The notes: a model not told the origin generated them from the letters alone. A stretch of DNA of 40,256 bases from Oscillospiraceae bacterium (GCA_015063855.1 SVTI01000012.1:1-40256); one strand, 5' to 3'; shown: positions 19,700 through 28,406, counted from the stretch's first letter. Program-made: numbers and translations.

Positions 19700-19750
19700 A
19701 CAGAGAATGATTTCGGTGTAACTTTATACACCATCATTCTCTGTTTTTTT
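19700..19750 (+). terminator. Intrinsic terminator
   Basis: ACAGAGAATGAT...GGTGTAACTTTATACACC...ATCATTCTCTGTTTTTTT. Confidence 0.9.
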
Positions 19751-19753
19751 ATT

Positions 19754-19836
19754 TATAGGAAATTGCTTCATTTCGTGTGAGTTGTTTGCACCAAGAAAGG
19801 GAGCGGGATTCGGTGCGCCCGGCGGCGCTTTTTTAT
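19754..19836 (+). repeat. Dispersed intergenic repeat, copy C
   Basis: TATAGGAAATTGCTTCATTTCGTGTGAGTTGTTTGCACC...ATTCGGTGCGCCCGGCGGCGCTTTTTTATA. Confidence 0.85.
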
Positions 19837-19950
19837 ATTATTACTTTTAAATTACAGTTTGAAGGGCTTTGCCCTTCACCCTGCTCTTCGGGCTTGGAGT
19901 TTGAAAGTATCGTTAATTCAATGCCCGAAATAAAGGATTTGCAGTAGACC

Positions 19951-20095
19951 CGTAGGGGACGGCGACTCGACGTCCCTTGAGAATTAAATATACAAATAAC
20001 TATATTTCAAGCCATTAAACCGACAATTTATTTCTTTAAATTATCCTTTATTCATAACTTATTATTTTAGGGATGTCGAGTCGCCATCCCCTACG
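19951..20095. repeat. 27-bp imperfect inverted repeat pair
   Basis: CGTAGGGGACGGCGACTCGACGTCCCT (19951-19977) and AGGGATGTCGAGTCGCCATCCCCTACG (20069-20095), 25/27 complementary. Confidence 0.85.
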
Positions 20096-20151
20096 AGTTC
20101 GTTTGTTTTCCTCGCTTGCCACTTTATATTTCGTCTCAGAAAACTGTTAGC

Positions 20152-20453
20152 TAAATTATAGTTTATCGGTGAGTTTAAACTAATGAAAATGTAAAGCATT
20201 AAACGAAAAGTTTACTGATACTAAAGCGCCCCTTGGCTAAAGGGGAGGGGACCACGGAGTGGTGAGGGGATATAAATAACAAACAATTATATATCTACAT
20301 TATTTTAAGAGTATCCCTCCACCGCTTACCGCCCAACAAGATGTTGGGCTGCGGTCCCCCTCCCTTTAGACAAGGGAGGCGCGGTTTTGTGCAAACTCAT
20401 TGCTTATTTTAAGACGTTTTGTCACAGCAAACTCAACGATAAACTATAATTTA
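20152..20453. repeat. MITE-like nested inverted-repeat element
   Basis: Outer arms TAAATTATAGTTTATCGGTGAGTTT (20152-20176) / AAACTCAACGATAAACTATAATTTA (20429-20453), 24/25; inner arms GCGCCCCTTGGCTAAAGGGGAGGGGACC / GGTCCCCCTCCCTTTAGACAAGGGAGGCGC. Confidence 0.75.
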
Positions 20454-20507
20454 TCGTTTTCTTCATTTCGGAGGTAAAGAAACGGTAATTATCGGCTTTA
20501 CAACATA

Positions 20508-21818
20508 TCATTCGTTGCGGGCCGGCGCCTGCAACGGCAACGCACAATGAACACAGAACATACCGTTGTCCTCATAGAATTCTATCATGCCGTTGTATTT
20601 TTCAACGGTGTTTTTGATACTCTTGATACCGAAGCCGTGGTTGAGGGTATCCTTCTTTGATGATTTCAAATCGGGATTTTTGGAAAGTACCGATCCGTTG
20701 ATAGTGTTTTTACAGGTGATATTCTGATATTCGCCTTGCATACGAAAGACTATCTCAATTCGTTTTTCGGCGGAGTCTTGCACACCTTCAATAGCGTTGT
20801 TCAGCATATTGCCGAGAAGGGAGGTCAGATCGAGATCATCAATACCTTCAAGGTTATCCAATGCTCCCGATATTTCAAATTTGATATCCTCGTTCTGTGT
20901 CACCTTGGAATCGAGAATGAAGTCAGCCATGCGGTTTCCCGTGTGATAGAAGCGCTTTGTCTTTTCTAATTCGGATTGCTTGTCCGAAATGTATTTATTG
21001 ACCTCGTCATACTTGTGTTCTTCCATCAAACAATTGATATACATAAGATGCTCACGGATATCATGACGTGTAACACGTAAACGGGAATAGACATTTCCAA
21101 GCTCACGGTAACGTTCTTCCTCTAATTCTCGACGGTTGTTTATCAGCTCAAGCTCATGCTTGGCAGAGGCATTATGCATTGATTTTTTGAATAGTATAAG
21201 AACTGTAAAATTACTTATAAACAATACGCATATTACCGTGATAACGGCAACAGAATATCGGCTTATATCATATTCGATTCCAAACATCAGAAAAATGTAA
21301 AGAGTTAATACAGTACCGGCAGGGAAAACCAGATAAAGGAATAAATCGATTAAAGAAAAGCGTTCCCGTATAACAAATATACGGTTTATTATCATGAGGA
21401 CAGATATCATCGCAATTTTGCACAAGAAAATATATATGTATCTATGAAACGATGAAGCGAAGACGATTTCGTCAAATTTGTTGGGTGAAAACAGTGAATA
21501 TACATATAAGATCAGTGTATTTACTATTATCAATGTCAGCATATATATCAACGGGGAGAGAATCTTTGCAACTATTCTTTTATTTTTAATGCTGAATGCG
21601 AAGCCGTAGAGCATCAGTGTCATGATAACCACGTGGTACTCTGAAAAATGTGTATAATGGGTAAAATAGTTTGACAGTGTCAGAATGGATAAAACACTCA
21701 GAACAAAACCGATAATACTTTTCTTGTTATTTACAGATCCGTTATTAAATCGGAATACAAACCATACTCCGGCGAGGGCGTCGATAAAATTTGCTAAGTA
21801 TTCGATAGGATAATTCAT
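20508..21818 (-). CDS. GHKL-domain sensor histidine kinase (AgrC-like)
   Basis: N-terminal multi-TM region, RHDIREHLMYINCLMEE, LGNMLNNAIEGV, GFGIKSIKNTVEKYNG. Start MNYPIEY at 21818. Confidence 0.88.
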   Translation of the reverse strand: MNYPIEYLANFIDALAGVWFVFRFNNGSVNNKKSIIGFVLSVLSILTLSNYFTHYTHFSEYHVVIMTLMLYGFAFSIKNKRIVAKILSPLIYMLTLIIVNTLILYVYSLFSPNKFDEIVFASSFHRYIYIFLCKIAMISVLMIINRIFVIRERFSLIDLFLYLVFPAGTVLTLYIFLMFGIEYDISRYSVAVITVICVLFISNFTVLILFKKSMHNASAKHELELINNRRELEEERYRELGNVYSRLRVTRHDIREHLMYINCLMEEHKYDEVNKYISDKQSELEKTKRFYHTGNRMADFILDSKVTQNEDIKFEISGALDNLEGIDDLDLTSLLGNMLNNAIEGVQDSAEKRIEIVFRMQGEYQNITCKNTINGSVLSKNPDLKSSKKDTLNHGFGIKSIKNTVEKYNGMIEFYEDNGMFCVHCALPLQAPARNE

Positions 21819-21828
21819 GATCTCTCCC

Positions 21829-22566
21829 TTATTCCGAGAAGCGTTCACGTTCTCTCATAAATTTGATATATTTTGTCTTAAGCTCAGTATAATACTTTTT
21901 GGCTATGGGAAGACACTCCTTGTTTGACATCACTACATGATCCTCACGTATTGAATGGATATGCTTGATATTGATTACCGTTCCCACATTGATACGAATA
22001 AACAGGGAAGGATCGAGATCTGCTATCAATTCCTTAATACCTCGGCGGTCACGGTATTCTTCGTTTATGCATAGAATTTTTATGTAGTTTGTTGCCTTTT
22101 GCTTTTCTATGTATATCACTCTGTGAACCGATATTTGTGTACAATCGTTTCTGTTGATTAGTGTTATGTATTTGTCCGAGGACAGAAGGTTTTTTACTGC
22201 CGAGGTCAATGCCTCCTCAAGCTCATCGTTAAGATTGGTTTTCCTCAGATAACGGAAGGGGTTGAAGCGCAGAGAATAGAATACATATTCCTTGTAATTT
22301 GTAATAAATATGATAAGCGTTTCGGGATGTAGGTCATAGAAGCTCTGGGCAATCTTCATTCCGTCGATTTCAGGCATGCTTATATCAAGGAACAGAATAT
22401 CTATATATGTATTCTCGGCATAGCTGAGAAGTGCTTCGGGAGGATATATGTATTCGCACCTGATGATCATGTCGCAAAAGCTTTCATTCCTTGCAATGAT
22501 CGATTGCATATCACGGATAAGCTTGTCAGCAAAGACTCTGTCGTCATCACAAACTACAATTTTCAC
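21829..22566 (-). CDS. LytTR-family response regulator (AgrA-like)
   Basis: MKIVVCDDDRVFADKL, ILFLDISMPEIDGM; C-terminal LytTR-like VIYIEKQKATNYIKILCINEEYRDRRGIKEL...FIRINVGTVINIKHI. Confidence 0.9.
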   Translation of the reverse strand: MKIVVCDDDRVFADKLIRDMQSIIARNESFCDMIIRCEYIYPPEALLSYAENTYIDILFLDISMPEIDGMKIAQSFYDLHPETLIIFITNYKEYVFYSLRFNPFRYLRKTNLNDELEEALTSAVKNLLSSDKYITLINRNDCTQISVHRVIYIEKQKATNYIKILCINEEYRDRRGIKELIADLDPSLFIRINVGTVINIKHIHSIREDHVVMSNKECLPIAKKYYTELKTKYIKFMRERERFSE

Positions 22567-22644
22567 AGAATACCTCCATAAATTTATTTGAGTATATTAT
22601 ATCATAAGTCCATTATACCAGAAAAGACTGAAATTATACCTTTT

Positions 22645-22706
22645 TTGACAAAAAGTTTATAAATTTTGTAAAATTAGACGTAGAATACGAACAATGGGTT
22701 CGTATT
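22645..22706 (+). promoter_or_regulatory. Promoter plus 9-bp dyad upstream of XRE gene
   Basis: TTGACA (22645-22650)-18-TAAAAT (22669-22674); AATACGAAC-AATGG-GTTCGTATT (22684-22706). Confidence 0.7.
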
Positions 22707-22733
22707 GTTTTTGTACACTATTATGGGGGAAAT

Positions 22734-22952
22734 ATGGATTTTAACGATTATTTGTCAGAGCAGATATATCGTGGCAGAAAAAGGGCAGGGTATACCCAGG
22801 CTCATTTGTCACAGAAGCTCGGTGTTTCCGTGCGATGGTATCAGCGCATCGAGAAGGGCGAAAGGCTCCCCGGGGCAGTTGTCCTCATTAAGCTGATGCT
22901 GCTGCTTGATATTGACATCGAGGTGTTCAGAGACTATTTTATGCATAAATAA
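22734..22952 (+). CDS. Small XRE-family HTH regulator
   Basis: 72 aa: RKRAGYTQAHLSQKLGVSVRWYQRIEKGERLPGAVVLIKLMLLLDI. Confidence 0.88.
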   Translation: MDFNDYLSEQIYRGRKRAGYTQAHLSQKLGVSVRWYQRIEKGERLPGAVVLIKLMLLLDIDIEVFRDYFMHK

Positions 22953-22959
22953 ACCTTCA

Positions 22960-23187
22960 ATGATATTTTTCTTTTAGAAAAATGATATATTTCCAAAGGA
23001 AATATGATATATTGCTGACGCAATATGATATATACCAGAAGGGTATATGAAGGTAAAAAACACTCTGTTGCAGTTGAACAGAGTGTTTTTTAACATATTT
23101 TTGAAGAAAATATATCATAGGCGAAGCCTATATCATACACCAAGGGTGTATATCACAGATTTGCTCTGCAAATCTATATCATTACAG
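22960..23187. repeat. Mirror-symmetric hairpin array with ATGATATA/TATATCAT linkers
   Basis: Hairpins at 22966-22982, 22987-23005, 23009-23026, 23030-23048, 23117-23131, 23135-23151, 23157-23175 flanking the terminator at 23055-23091. Confidence 0.85.
23055..23091. terminator. Bidirectional intrinsic terminator at centre of hairpin array
   Basis: AAAAAACACTCTGTT-GCAGTTG-AACAGAGTGTTTTTT. Confidence 0.93.
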
Positions 23188-23189
23188 GT

Positions 23190-23990
23190 TTAAGGACGAA
23201 GTCCCATACCGCCCTCAAGGGTGAGGGTTTCGCCTGTGAGATACTTGAAGTCGGGGTGAGCAAGCTGAACACAAACTCTGCCGATCTCGGTCTCGGGATC
23301 GCCGAAGTGTCCTGCGGGAGGCATTTTAACATTTGCCTTAAATGCCTCGGGATAAGCCTTCTCAAAGTTTTCAAGCTGAGCTGTCCATGCAATGGGACAG
23401 ATGATATTTACGTTGATTCCGTCGGGAGCCCATTCTGTTGCAGCAACACGTGTAAGACCTCGGATGCCCTCCTTGGCAGCAGCATAAGCGCACTGACCGT
23501 AGTTTCCGAATAGTCCTGCACCGGATGCAAAGTTGATTACCGCACCTCTTGTCTCCTTGAGGTAGGGGTAGCACGCCTTCATATAATAGAAGGTTGCATA
23601 AAGTCCGGAATACATAGCGAGGTCAAACTGCTCTGTTGTATGATCTGCCAATGTAACACCGGAAGCGGAAGCCTGTGCGTTGTTGATAAGCACGTCTATT
23701 CTGCCGAAGGCCTCCATGGTCTTTGCGGCAACATCCTTTGCGATAGCCTCGTTATCCGCACCTGCGTTGATATCAGCGGCGAGGATAAGCACCTTGATAC
23801 CGTAGAGTCTCTCGAGCTCTTCCTTGGCATCCTCTAATTTCTTTACATTACGTCCTGTGATGACAAGGTTTGCACCTTCCTTGGCGTATGCAGTAGCGAT
23901 ACCGTAGCCGATAGAACCGCAACGTCCGTCGGATAGGGTCGCACGTCCGGCACCTGTAATTATGGCTGTCTTACCTGTTAAATATCCCAT
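23190..23990 (-). CDS. Short-chain dehydrogenase/reductase
   Basis: KTAIITGAGRATLSDGRCGSIGYGIA, INNAQ, YAAAK, C-terminal LTGETLTLEGGMGL. Confidence 0.9.
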   Translation of the reverse strand: MGYLTGKTAIITGAGRATLSDGRCGSIGYGIATAYAKEGANLVITGRNVKKLEDAKEELERLYGIKVLILAADINAGADNEAIAKDVAAKTMEAFGRIDVLINNAQASASGVTLADHTTEQFDLAMYSGLYATFYYMKACYPYLKETRGAVINFASGAGLFGNYGQCAYAAAKEGIRGLTRVAATEWAPDGINVNIICPIAWTAQLENFEKAYPEAFKANVKMPPAGHFGDPETEIGRVCVQLAHPDFKYLTGETLTLEGGMGLRP

Positions 23991-24134
23991 ATTTATTCTC
24001 CTGAATTTTTTAAATTACAATTTAGTATACCAAAAATCGACAAATAAATCAAGGGGTAATAAAAATATCTTTTACTTTACAAAAACAAAAAAATATGATA
24101 TAATAAATTTGTATGACATAACGAAAGGAACATT

Positions 24135-25511
24135 ATGATGAAAAGCGATGTTTTGATAATCGGCGCAGGCCCGGGAGGAATATTTTCCGCTTATGAGCTT
24201 ATGAAGCTCTGCCCCGATCTTAATATAACCGTATTGGAGGCAGGCAATCCCCTTCATAAGAGAAAATGTCCCATCGATGGCAAGAGGATAAAGAGCTGTA
24301 TCGGCTGTAAGCCCTGTTCTATCATGAATGGCTTTGGCGGTGCGGGTGCCTTCTCTGACGGTAAGTATAATATTACAAATCAGTTTGGCGGTACGCTTTA
24401 TGAGTATATCGGTAAGGAAGCGGCCCTTGAGCTTATGCATTATGTTGACGGTATAAATCTTGCCTTCGGCGGAGAGGGAACTAAGCTCTACACCACCGCG
24501 AACTCTTCTATAAAGAAGCTTTGCCTACAGAACCGTCTGCATCTTCTGGATGCATCTGTACGCCATCTCGGAACGGATATAAACTATGTAGTTCTTGAGA
24601 ACCTCTATAATTATATGAAGGATCATGTGAATTTTATCTTCAATTGCCCTGCGGTGAAGGTAGAGAAGACCGATGAGGGTTATAAGGTTACAACCGAAAA
24701 GGAAGAGGTATACGAGGCTCCCAAGTGCATTATTTCGGGCGGCAGAAGCGGAAGTAAATGGATGGAGGGTGTATGTCACGATATGGGCATACCTACCAAG
24801 AGTAACCGTGTTGATATAGGTGTGCGTGTTGAATTGCCTGCGGAGGTATTTTCTCATCTCACAGACGAGCTGTATGAGAGTAAGATAGTTTACCGTACAG
24901 AGAAGTATAACGACCTTGTACGTACCTTCTGTATGAACCCCCGAGGTGCTGTTGTTAATGAGAATACCAACGGTATTGTTACGGTGAATGGTCACAGCTA
25001 TGAGGATCCTGCCCTGCAGACCGAGAATACCAATTTCGCTCTGCTTGTGGCAAAGCATTTTTCCGATCCCTTTGAGGACTCTAACGGCTACGGTGAGAGT
25101 ATAGCGAAGCTCTCAAATATGCTGGGTGGAGGTGTCATAGTACAGCGATTCGGTGATCTTGTTGCAGGTAAGCGTTCCACACATTCAAGGATTCAGGAGT
25201 CATTCACCACTCCTACTTTGGCTGCCACCCCCGGTGATCTCAGCCTTGTTATGCCCAAGCGTATACTTGACGGTATTATAGAGATGATCTATACGCTTGA
25301 TAAGATAGCACCCGGTACTGCTAACGATGATACTCTGCTCTACGGAGTTGAGGTTAAATTTTATAATATGGAGGTATCCCTTGACGAGCATCTTGAGACC
25401 CTCCATAAGGGGCTCTTTGTTATAGGTGACTGCAGCGGTATAACACATTCGCTGTCTCATGCCTCTGCAAGCGGAGTTCATGTGGCAAGGTATATTGCGG
25501 AGAATAAATAA
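24135..25511 (+). CDS. FAD-dependent oxidoreductase
   Basis: DVLIIGAGPGGIFSAYELMKL dinucleotide-binding motif; C-terminal GLFVIGDCSGITHSLSHASASGVHVARYI. Confidence 0.85.
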   Translation: MMKSDVLIIGAGPGGIFSAYELMKLCPDLNITVLEAGNPLHKRKCPIDGKRIKSCIGCKPCSIMNGFGGAGAFSDGKYNITNQFGGTLYEYIGKEAALELMHYVDGINLAFGGEGTKLYTTANSSIKKLCLQNRLHLLDASVRHLGTDINYVVLENLYNYMKDHVNFIFNCPAVKVEKTDEGYKVTTEKEEVYEAPKCIISGGRSGSKWMEGVCHDMGIPTKSNRVDIGVRVELPAEVFSHLTDELYESKIVYRTEKYNDLVRTFCMNPRGAVVNENTNGIVTVNGHSYEDPALQTENTNFALLVAKHFSDPFEDSNGYGESIAKLSNMLGGGVIVQRFGDLVAGKRSTHSRIQESFTTPTLAATPGDLSLVMPKRILDGIIEMIYTLDKIAPGTANDDTLLYGVEVKFYNMEVSLDEHLETLHKGLFVIGDCSGITHSLSHASASGVHVARYIAENK

Positions 25512-25524
25512 AAGGCTCACTTCA

Positions 25525-25556
25525 AAAAACTCGCGGATTTTTTTCGCGAGTTTTTA
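25525..25556 (+). terminator. Intrinsic terminator
   Basis: AAAAACTCGCG-GATTTTTTT-CGCGAGTTTTT. Confidence 0.88.
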
Positions 25557-25564
25557 TTTTTCTA

Positions 25565-25617
25565 TTGACAAATCGTTCTACATGGTGTAGAATATAGTTG
25601 TTCTACAAGATGTAGAA
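25565..25617 (+). promoter_or_regulatory. Promoter with two BlaI/MecI-type operator dyads
   Basis: TTGACA (25565-25570)-17-TAGAAT (25588-25593); TTCTACATGGTGTAGAA (25576-25592) and TTCTACAAGATGTAGAA (25601-25617), centres 25 bp apart. Confidence 0.9.
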
Positions 25618-25633
25618 TGAGGAGGTATAAATA

Positions 25634-25996
25634 ATGAGTGAGTTACAAATGGGTACAAATGAATCTAAATTTGCCGATATTATATGGTCAAATGAGCCGA
25701 TAAGTGCCGCTATGATAGCAAAAAGGGCGGAGGAAGCTCTTAATTGGAAAAAGACTACCTCATATACGGTACTGAAAAGACTTTGCGAAAAGGGAATATT
25801 CAAAAATGAAAAGGGAATAGTCAGCTCCTTGATCTCAAGAGAGGAATTCTATTCTATGCAGAGCGAAAGATTTGTGGAGGAAACCTTTGAGGGTTCGCTT
25901 CCCGCATTTCTTGCCGCATTCACAAAGCGAAAGGAATTAAAGCCCGAGGAGATTGCCGAGCTTCGCCGCATGGTGGATGAATACGAGGTGAAATAA
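25634..25996 (+). CDS. BlaI/MecI/CopY-family transcriptional repressor
   Basis: FADIIWSNEPISAAMIAKRAEEALNWKKTTSYTVLKRLCEKGIFKNEKG. Confidence 0.93.
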   Translation: MSELQMGTNESKFADIIWSNEPISAAMIAKRAEEALNWKKTTSYTVLKRLCEKGIFKNEKGIVSSLISREEFYSMQSERFVEETFEGSLPAFLAAFTKRKELKPEEIAELRRMVDEYEVK

Positions 25997-25997
25997 T

Positions 25998-28406
25998 ATG
26001 TCACAGATATTTTTGCAGCTTCTCAACATGAGTATAACCGCAGGTATCATCGTGCTTGTGGTGTTGATACTTCGTTTGCTGCTGAGACGTTCTCCTAAAT
26101 GGATACGCTGTATTCTGTGGGGGATCGTAGCATTACGATTGATGATACCCTACTCGATCGAGAGTGTATTCAGTCTTGTTCCCGAGACCGAGCCTATTGC
26201 CGAGGAGATAGTTTATGCCGAGCCCGTGGGTGCGTATACAGGCATCTTTGCCCTGAATACCACTCTCGATGTCACCGATACAACGGTGAACGTAACTGCT
26301 CCCACCCCGATGCCCGAGGAGACAGAGGTCAGCTACAGCGCCGTTGATATAGCGAGTGCTGTATGGCTTTGCGGTATTGGTGTTATGCTTGTATACGCAG
26401 TTGTCAGCTCTGTAAGGATATCCCGATCCGTTGCGGAGGGTGTTGAGGAGGAGAAGGGAATATTTCTCTGCGACAGAATATCATCTCCCTTCATTTTCGG
26501 AATTATAAGACCTAAAATATATCTTCCCTCAAGTATAGATGAGTGCGACAAGCATTATGTTATTGCCCATGAGAGAGCACATATCAGAAGAAAGGATCAT
26601 TGGTGGAAGCCGATCGGATTTATACTGTTAAGTGTTTATTGGTTCAATCCTCTTATATGGCTTGGATATATTCTTCTTTGCCGTGATATCGAGCTTGCCT
26701 GCGACGAAAAGGTTATCTCCGAGATGGGTGAGGAGGCAAAAAAGAGCTATTCCACCGCTTTGATAAATTGCTCCGCCAAGCAAAGGCTTGTGTCTGCCTG
26801 CCCCGTTGCCTTTGGAGAAACCGGGGTCAAGGGAAGGATCAGATCGGTTCTCAACTATAAGAAGCCGGCATTCTGGATAATTATTGTCGCTCTTATTGCC
26901 TGTATTGCCCTTGCGGTCTTTTTCCTTACCGATCCCTTAAAGAAGGATGTTGAAGAGCTTAAGGTGGAATATGATACGGGAATAGGCTATGAGGATCTTG
27001 AGCTGAGGGCGACAGAGCTGACAGCGGAGTCAGGGGCATATTCCTTTGTACAAACCGTGGAAGGTGCTCCCGTTTATCTTATCGGAAGTGATATGTGTCT
27101 TTATGTCGAGGATGAGGAGGGTTATATCCGCTACGGTATTATGAGCGAATGCGAAATGACCGAGGAAAAGTTCGATTCCCGATTTGACAACGGTTACTTT
27201 GAGGGTATTGAAGAGATCAAGAACAACAACGAAAAGATGTGGGAGCTTTATTCTACCTCTAACGGTTATACAAAGGCATTGCATATCCTTCTGCTTCAGA
27301 AGGACGGAACTATCTACATCGGCTGCGGTTATCACGGTATGGGAAGAAACGAACCCAAAAATCCCGACGATTCGCAGATCCGTTGGTTATATAAGGTGAA
27401 GTCAACAGTATCAACTGCCCCAAAAGCCTACCGTGATGTGGATTATGTCTATCATGATCCCAACACCAACGCAATTCTTGCGGCAATTACCGAGGCATAC
27501 ACCTGCAGTGAATCTCCCGAGGAGATACTGAAGCCGACTATTTCTCTCTCCGAATCGGACGGGCGCTTTCAGTTCACCTACAGTATGTTCTCGAGCTATC
27601 TTTGTTCGGGAAAATATGAAAAGACAGGAAATGAGCTGATACTTCGTACCGATGACGGTGAGAATGTCTATTATTTTGAGCGTAAGGGCGAGGATTATAT
27701 ATTTGATGCCAAGCGTTCCTCACCGATGCCGAGGTATAAGTATTCATCAAACGGTAATCCCGAGCCTCCCGTTGCCGACGGTGCGGTGTTCAGCCCCAAG
27801 CCTACACTTACCCCCGTAATAGATTATATCGAGTCGGATATCGACAATGACGGTGTGAAGGAAGCCATTTCCATTACCGTCGGCCCTACCTCGGGACTCT
27901 ATTCCTTCTATCTGAATGTTACAGACGGCGACAAGGATTACCGTGATATGTTTATTACCGAGGCGGGTGCGGTCTCCTTTGTCCTGAATGATGAGGGTGT
28001 TGCCGTTATTAAGCAGGATATGCCGGGTGAGATCACACGCTATCTTGACATAGTGCTTGAAGGCGACCATGCTTATCTCTATGAGGAGGGTGTAAGCATT
28101 GTACATATCTTTGCTCAGGAGGTGACAGAATACTCCTATACTGAGGATATGGCGGATCATGAGGGTATGGTAGAAATGATCAATGTGGATATGCACGAGA
28201 AGATCCCTAATATATCTACTGCCCGTGAGGCTATACTCGAAGCCCACAAGCGTGTCAAGACAAACTATGACAGAGTGGCTGTGGGCTACGATGAGAGTGA
28301 GGATATGTGGAAGATCAATTTCTATACAGAGGGAGTCCTCGGCGGTGATCAGATAGTCTACGTCTCATCTGACCGAAGCCTTATTGCTGTAATATACGGT
28401 GATTAA
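25998..28406 (+). CDS. M56-family (BlaR1-like) membrane metallopeptidase with long non-PBP C-terminal region
   Basis: YVIAHERAHIRRKDHWWKP (HExxH), DIELACDEKV; four-TM BlaR1-type N-terminus; C-terminus without recognisable penicillin-sensor motifs. Confidence 0.88.
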   Translation: MSQIFLQLLNMSITAGIIVLVVLILRLLLRRSPKWIRCILWGIVALRLMIPYSIESVFSLVPETEPIAEEIVYAEPVGAYTGIFALNTTLDVTDTTVNVTAPTPMPEETEVSYSAVDIASAVWLCGIGVMLVYAVVSSVRISRSVAEGVEEEKGIFLCDRISSPFIFGIIRPKIYLPSSIDECDKHYVIAHERAHIRRKDHWWKPIGFILLSVYWFNPLIWLGYILLCRDIELACDEKVISEMGEEAKKSYSTALINCSAKQRLVSACPVAFGETGVKGRIRSVLNYKKPAFWIIIVALIACIALAVFFLTDPLKKDVEELKVEYDTGIGYEDLELRATELTAESGAYSFVQTVEGAPVYLIGSDMCLYVEDEEGYIRYGIMSECEMTEEKFDSRFDNGYFEGIEEIKNNNEKMWELYSTSNGYTKALHILLLQKDGTIYIGCGYHGMGRNEPKNPDDSQIRWLYKVKSTVSTAPKAYRDVDYVYHDPNTNAILAAITEAYTCSESPEEILKPTISLSESDGRFQFTYSMFSSYLCSGKYEKTGNELILRTDDGENVYYFERKGEDYIFDAKRSSPMPRYKYSSNGNPEPPVADGAVFSPKPTLTPVIDYIESDIDNDGVKEAISITVGPTSGLYSFYLNVTDGDKDYRDMFITEAGAVSFVLNDEGVAVIKQDMPGEITRYLDIVLEGDHAYLYEEGVSIVHIFAQEVTEYSYTEDMADHEGMVEMINVDMHEKIPNISTAREAILEAHKRVKTNYDRVAVGYDESEDMWKINFYTEGVLGGDQIVYVSSDRSLIAVIYGD

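Noticed and set aside
20152-20453. Insertion sequence
   Set aside because: No transposase ORF inside or adjacent; only MITE-like structure is supported.
22960-23187. Possible CRISPR array
   Set aside because: Linkers are only ~7-8 nt, the intervening units are self-complementary hairpins of 15-19 nt and the linker inverts at the centre; not direct repeats with unique spacers.
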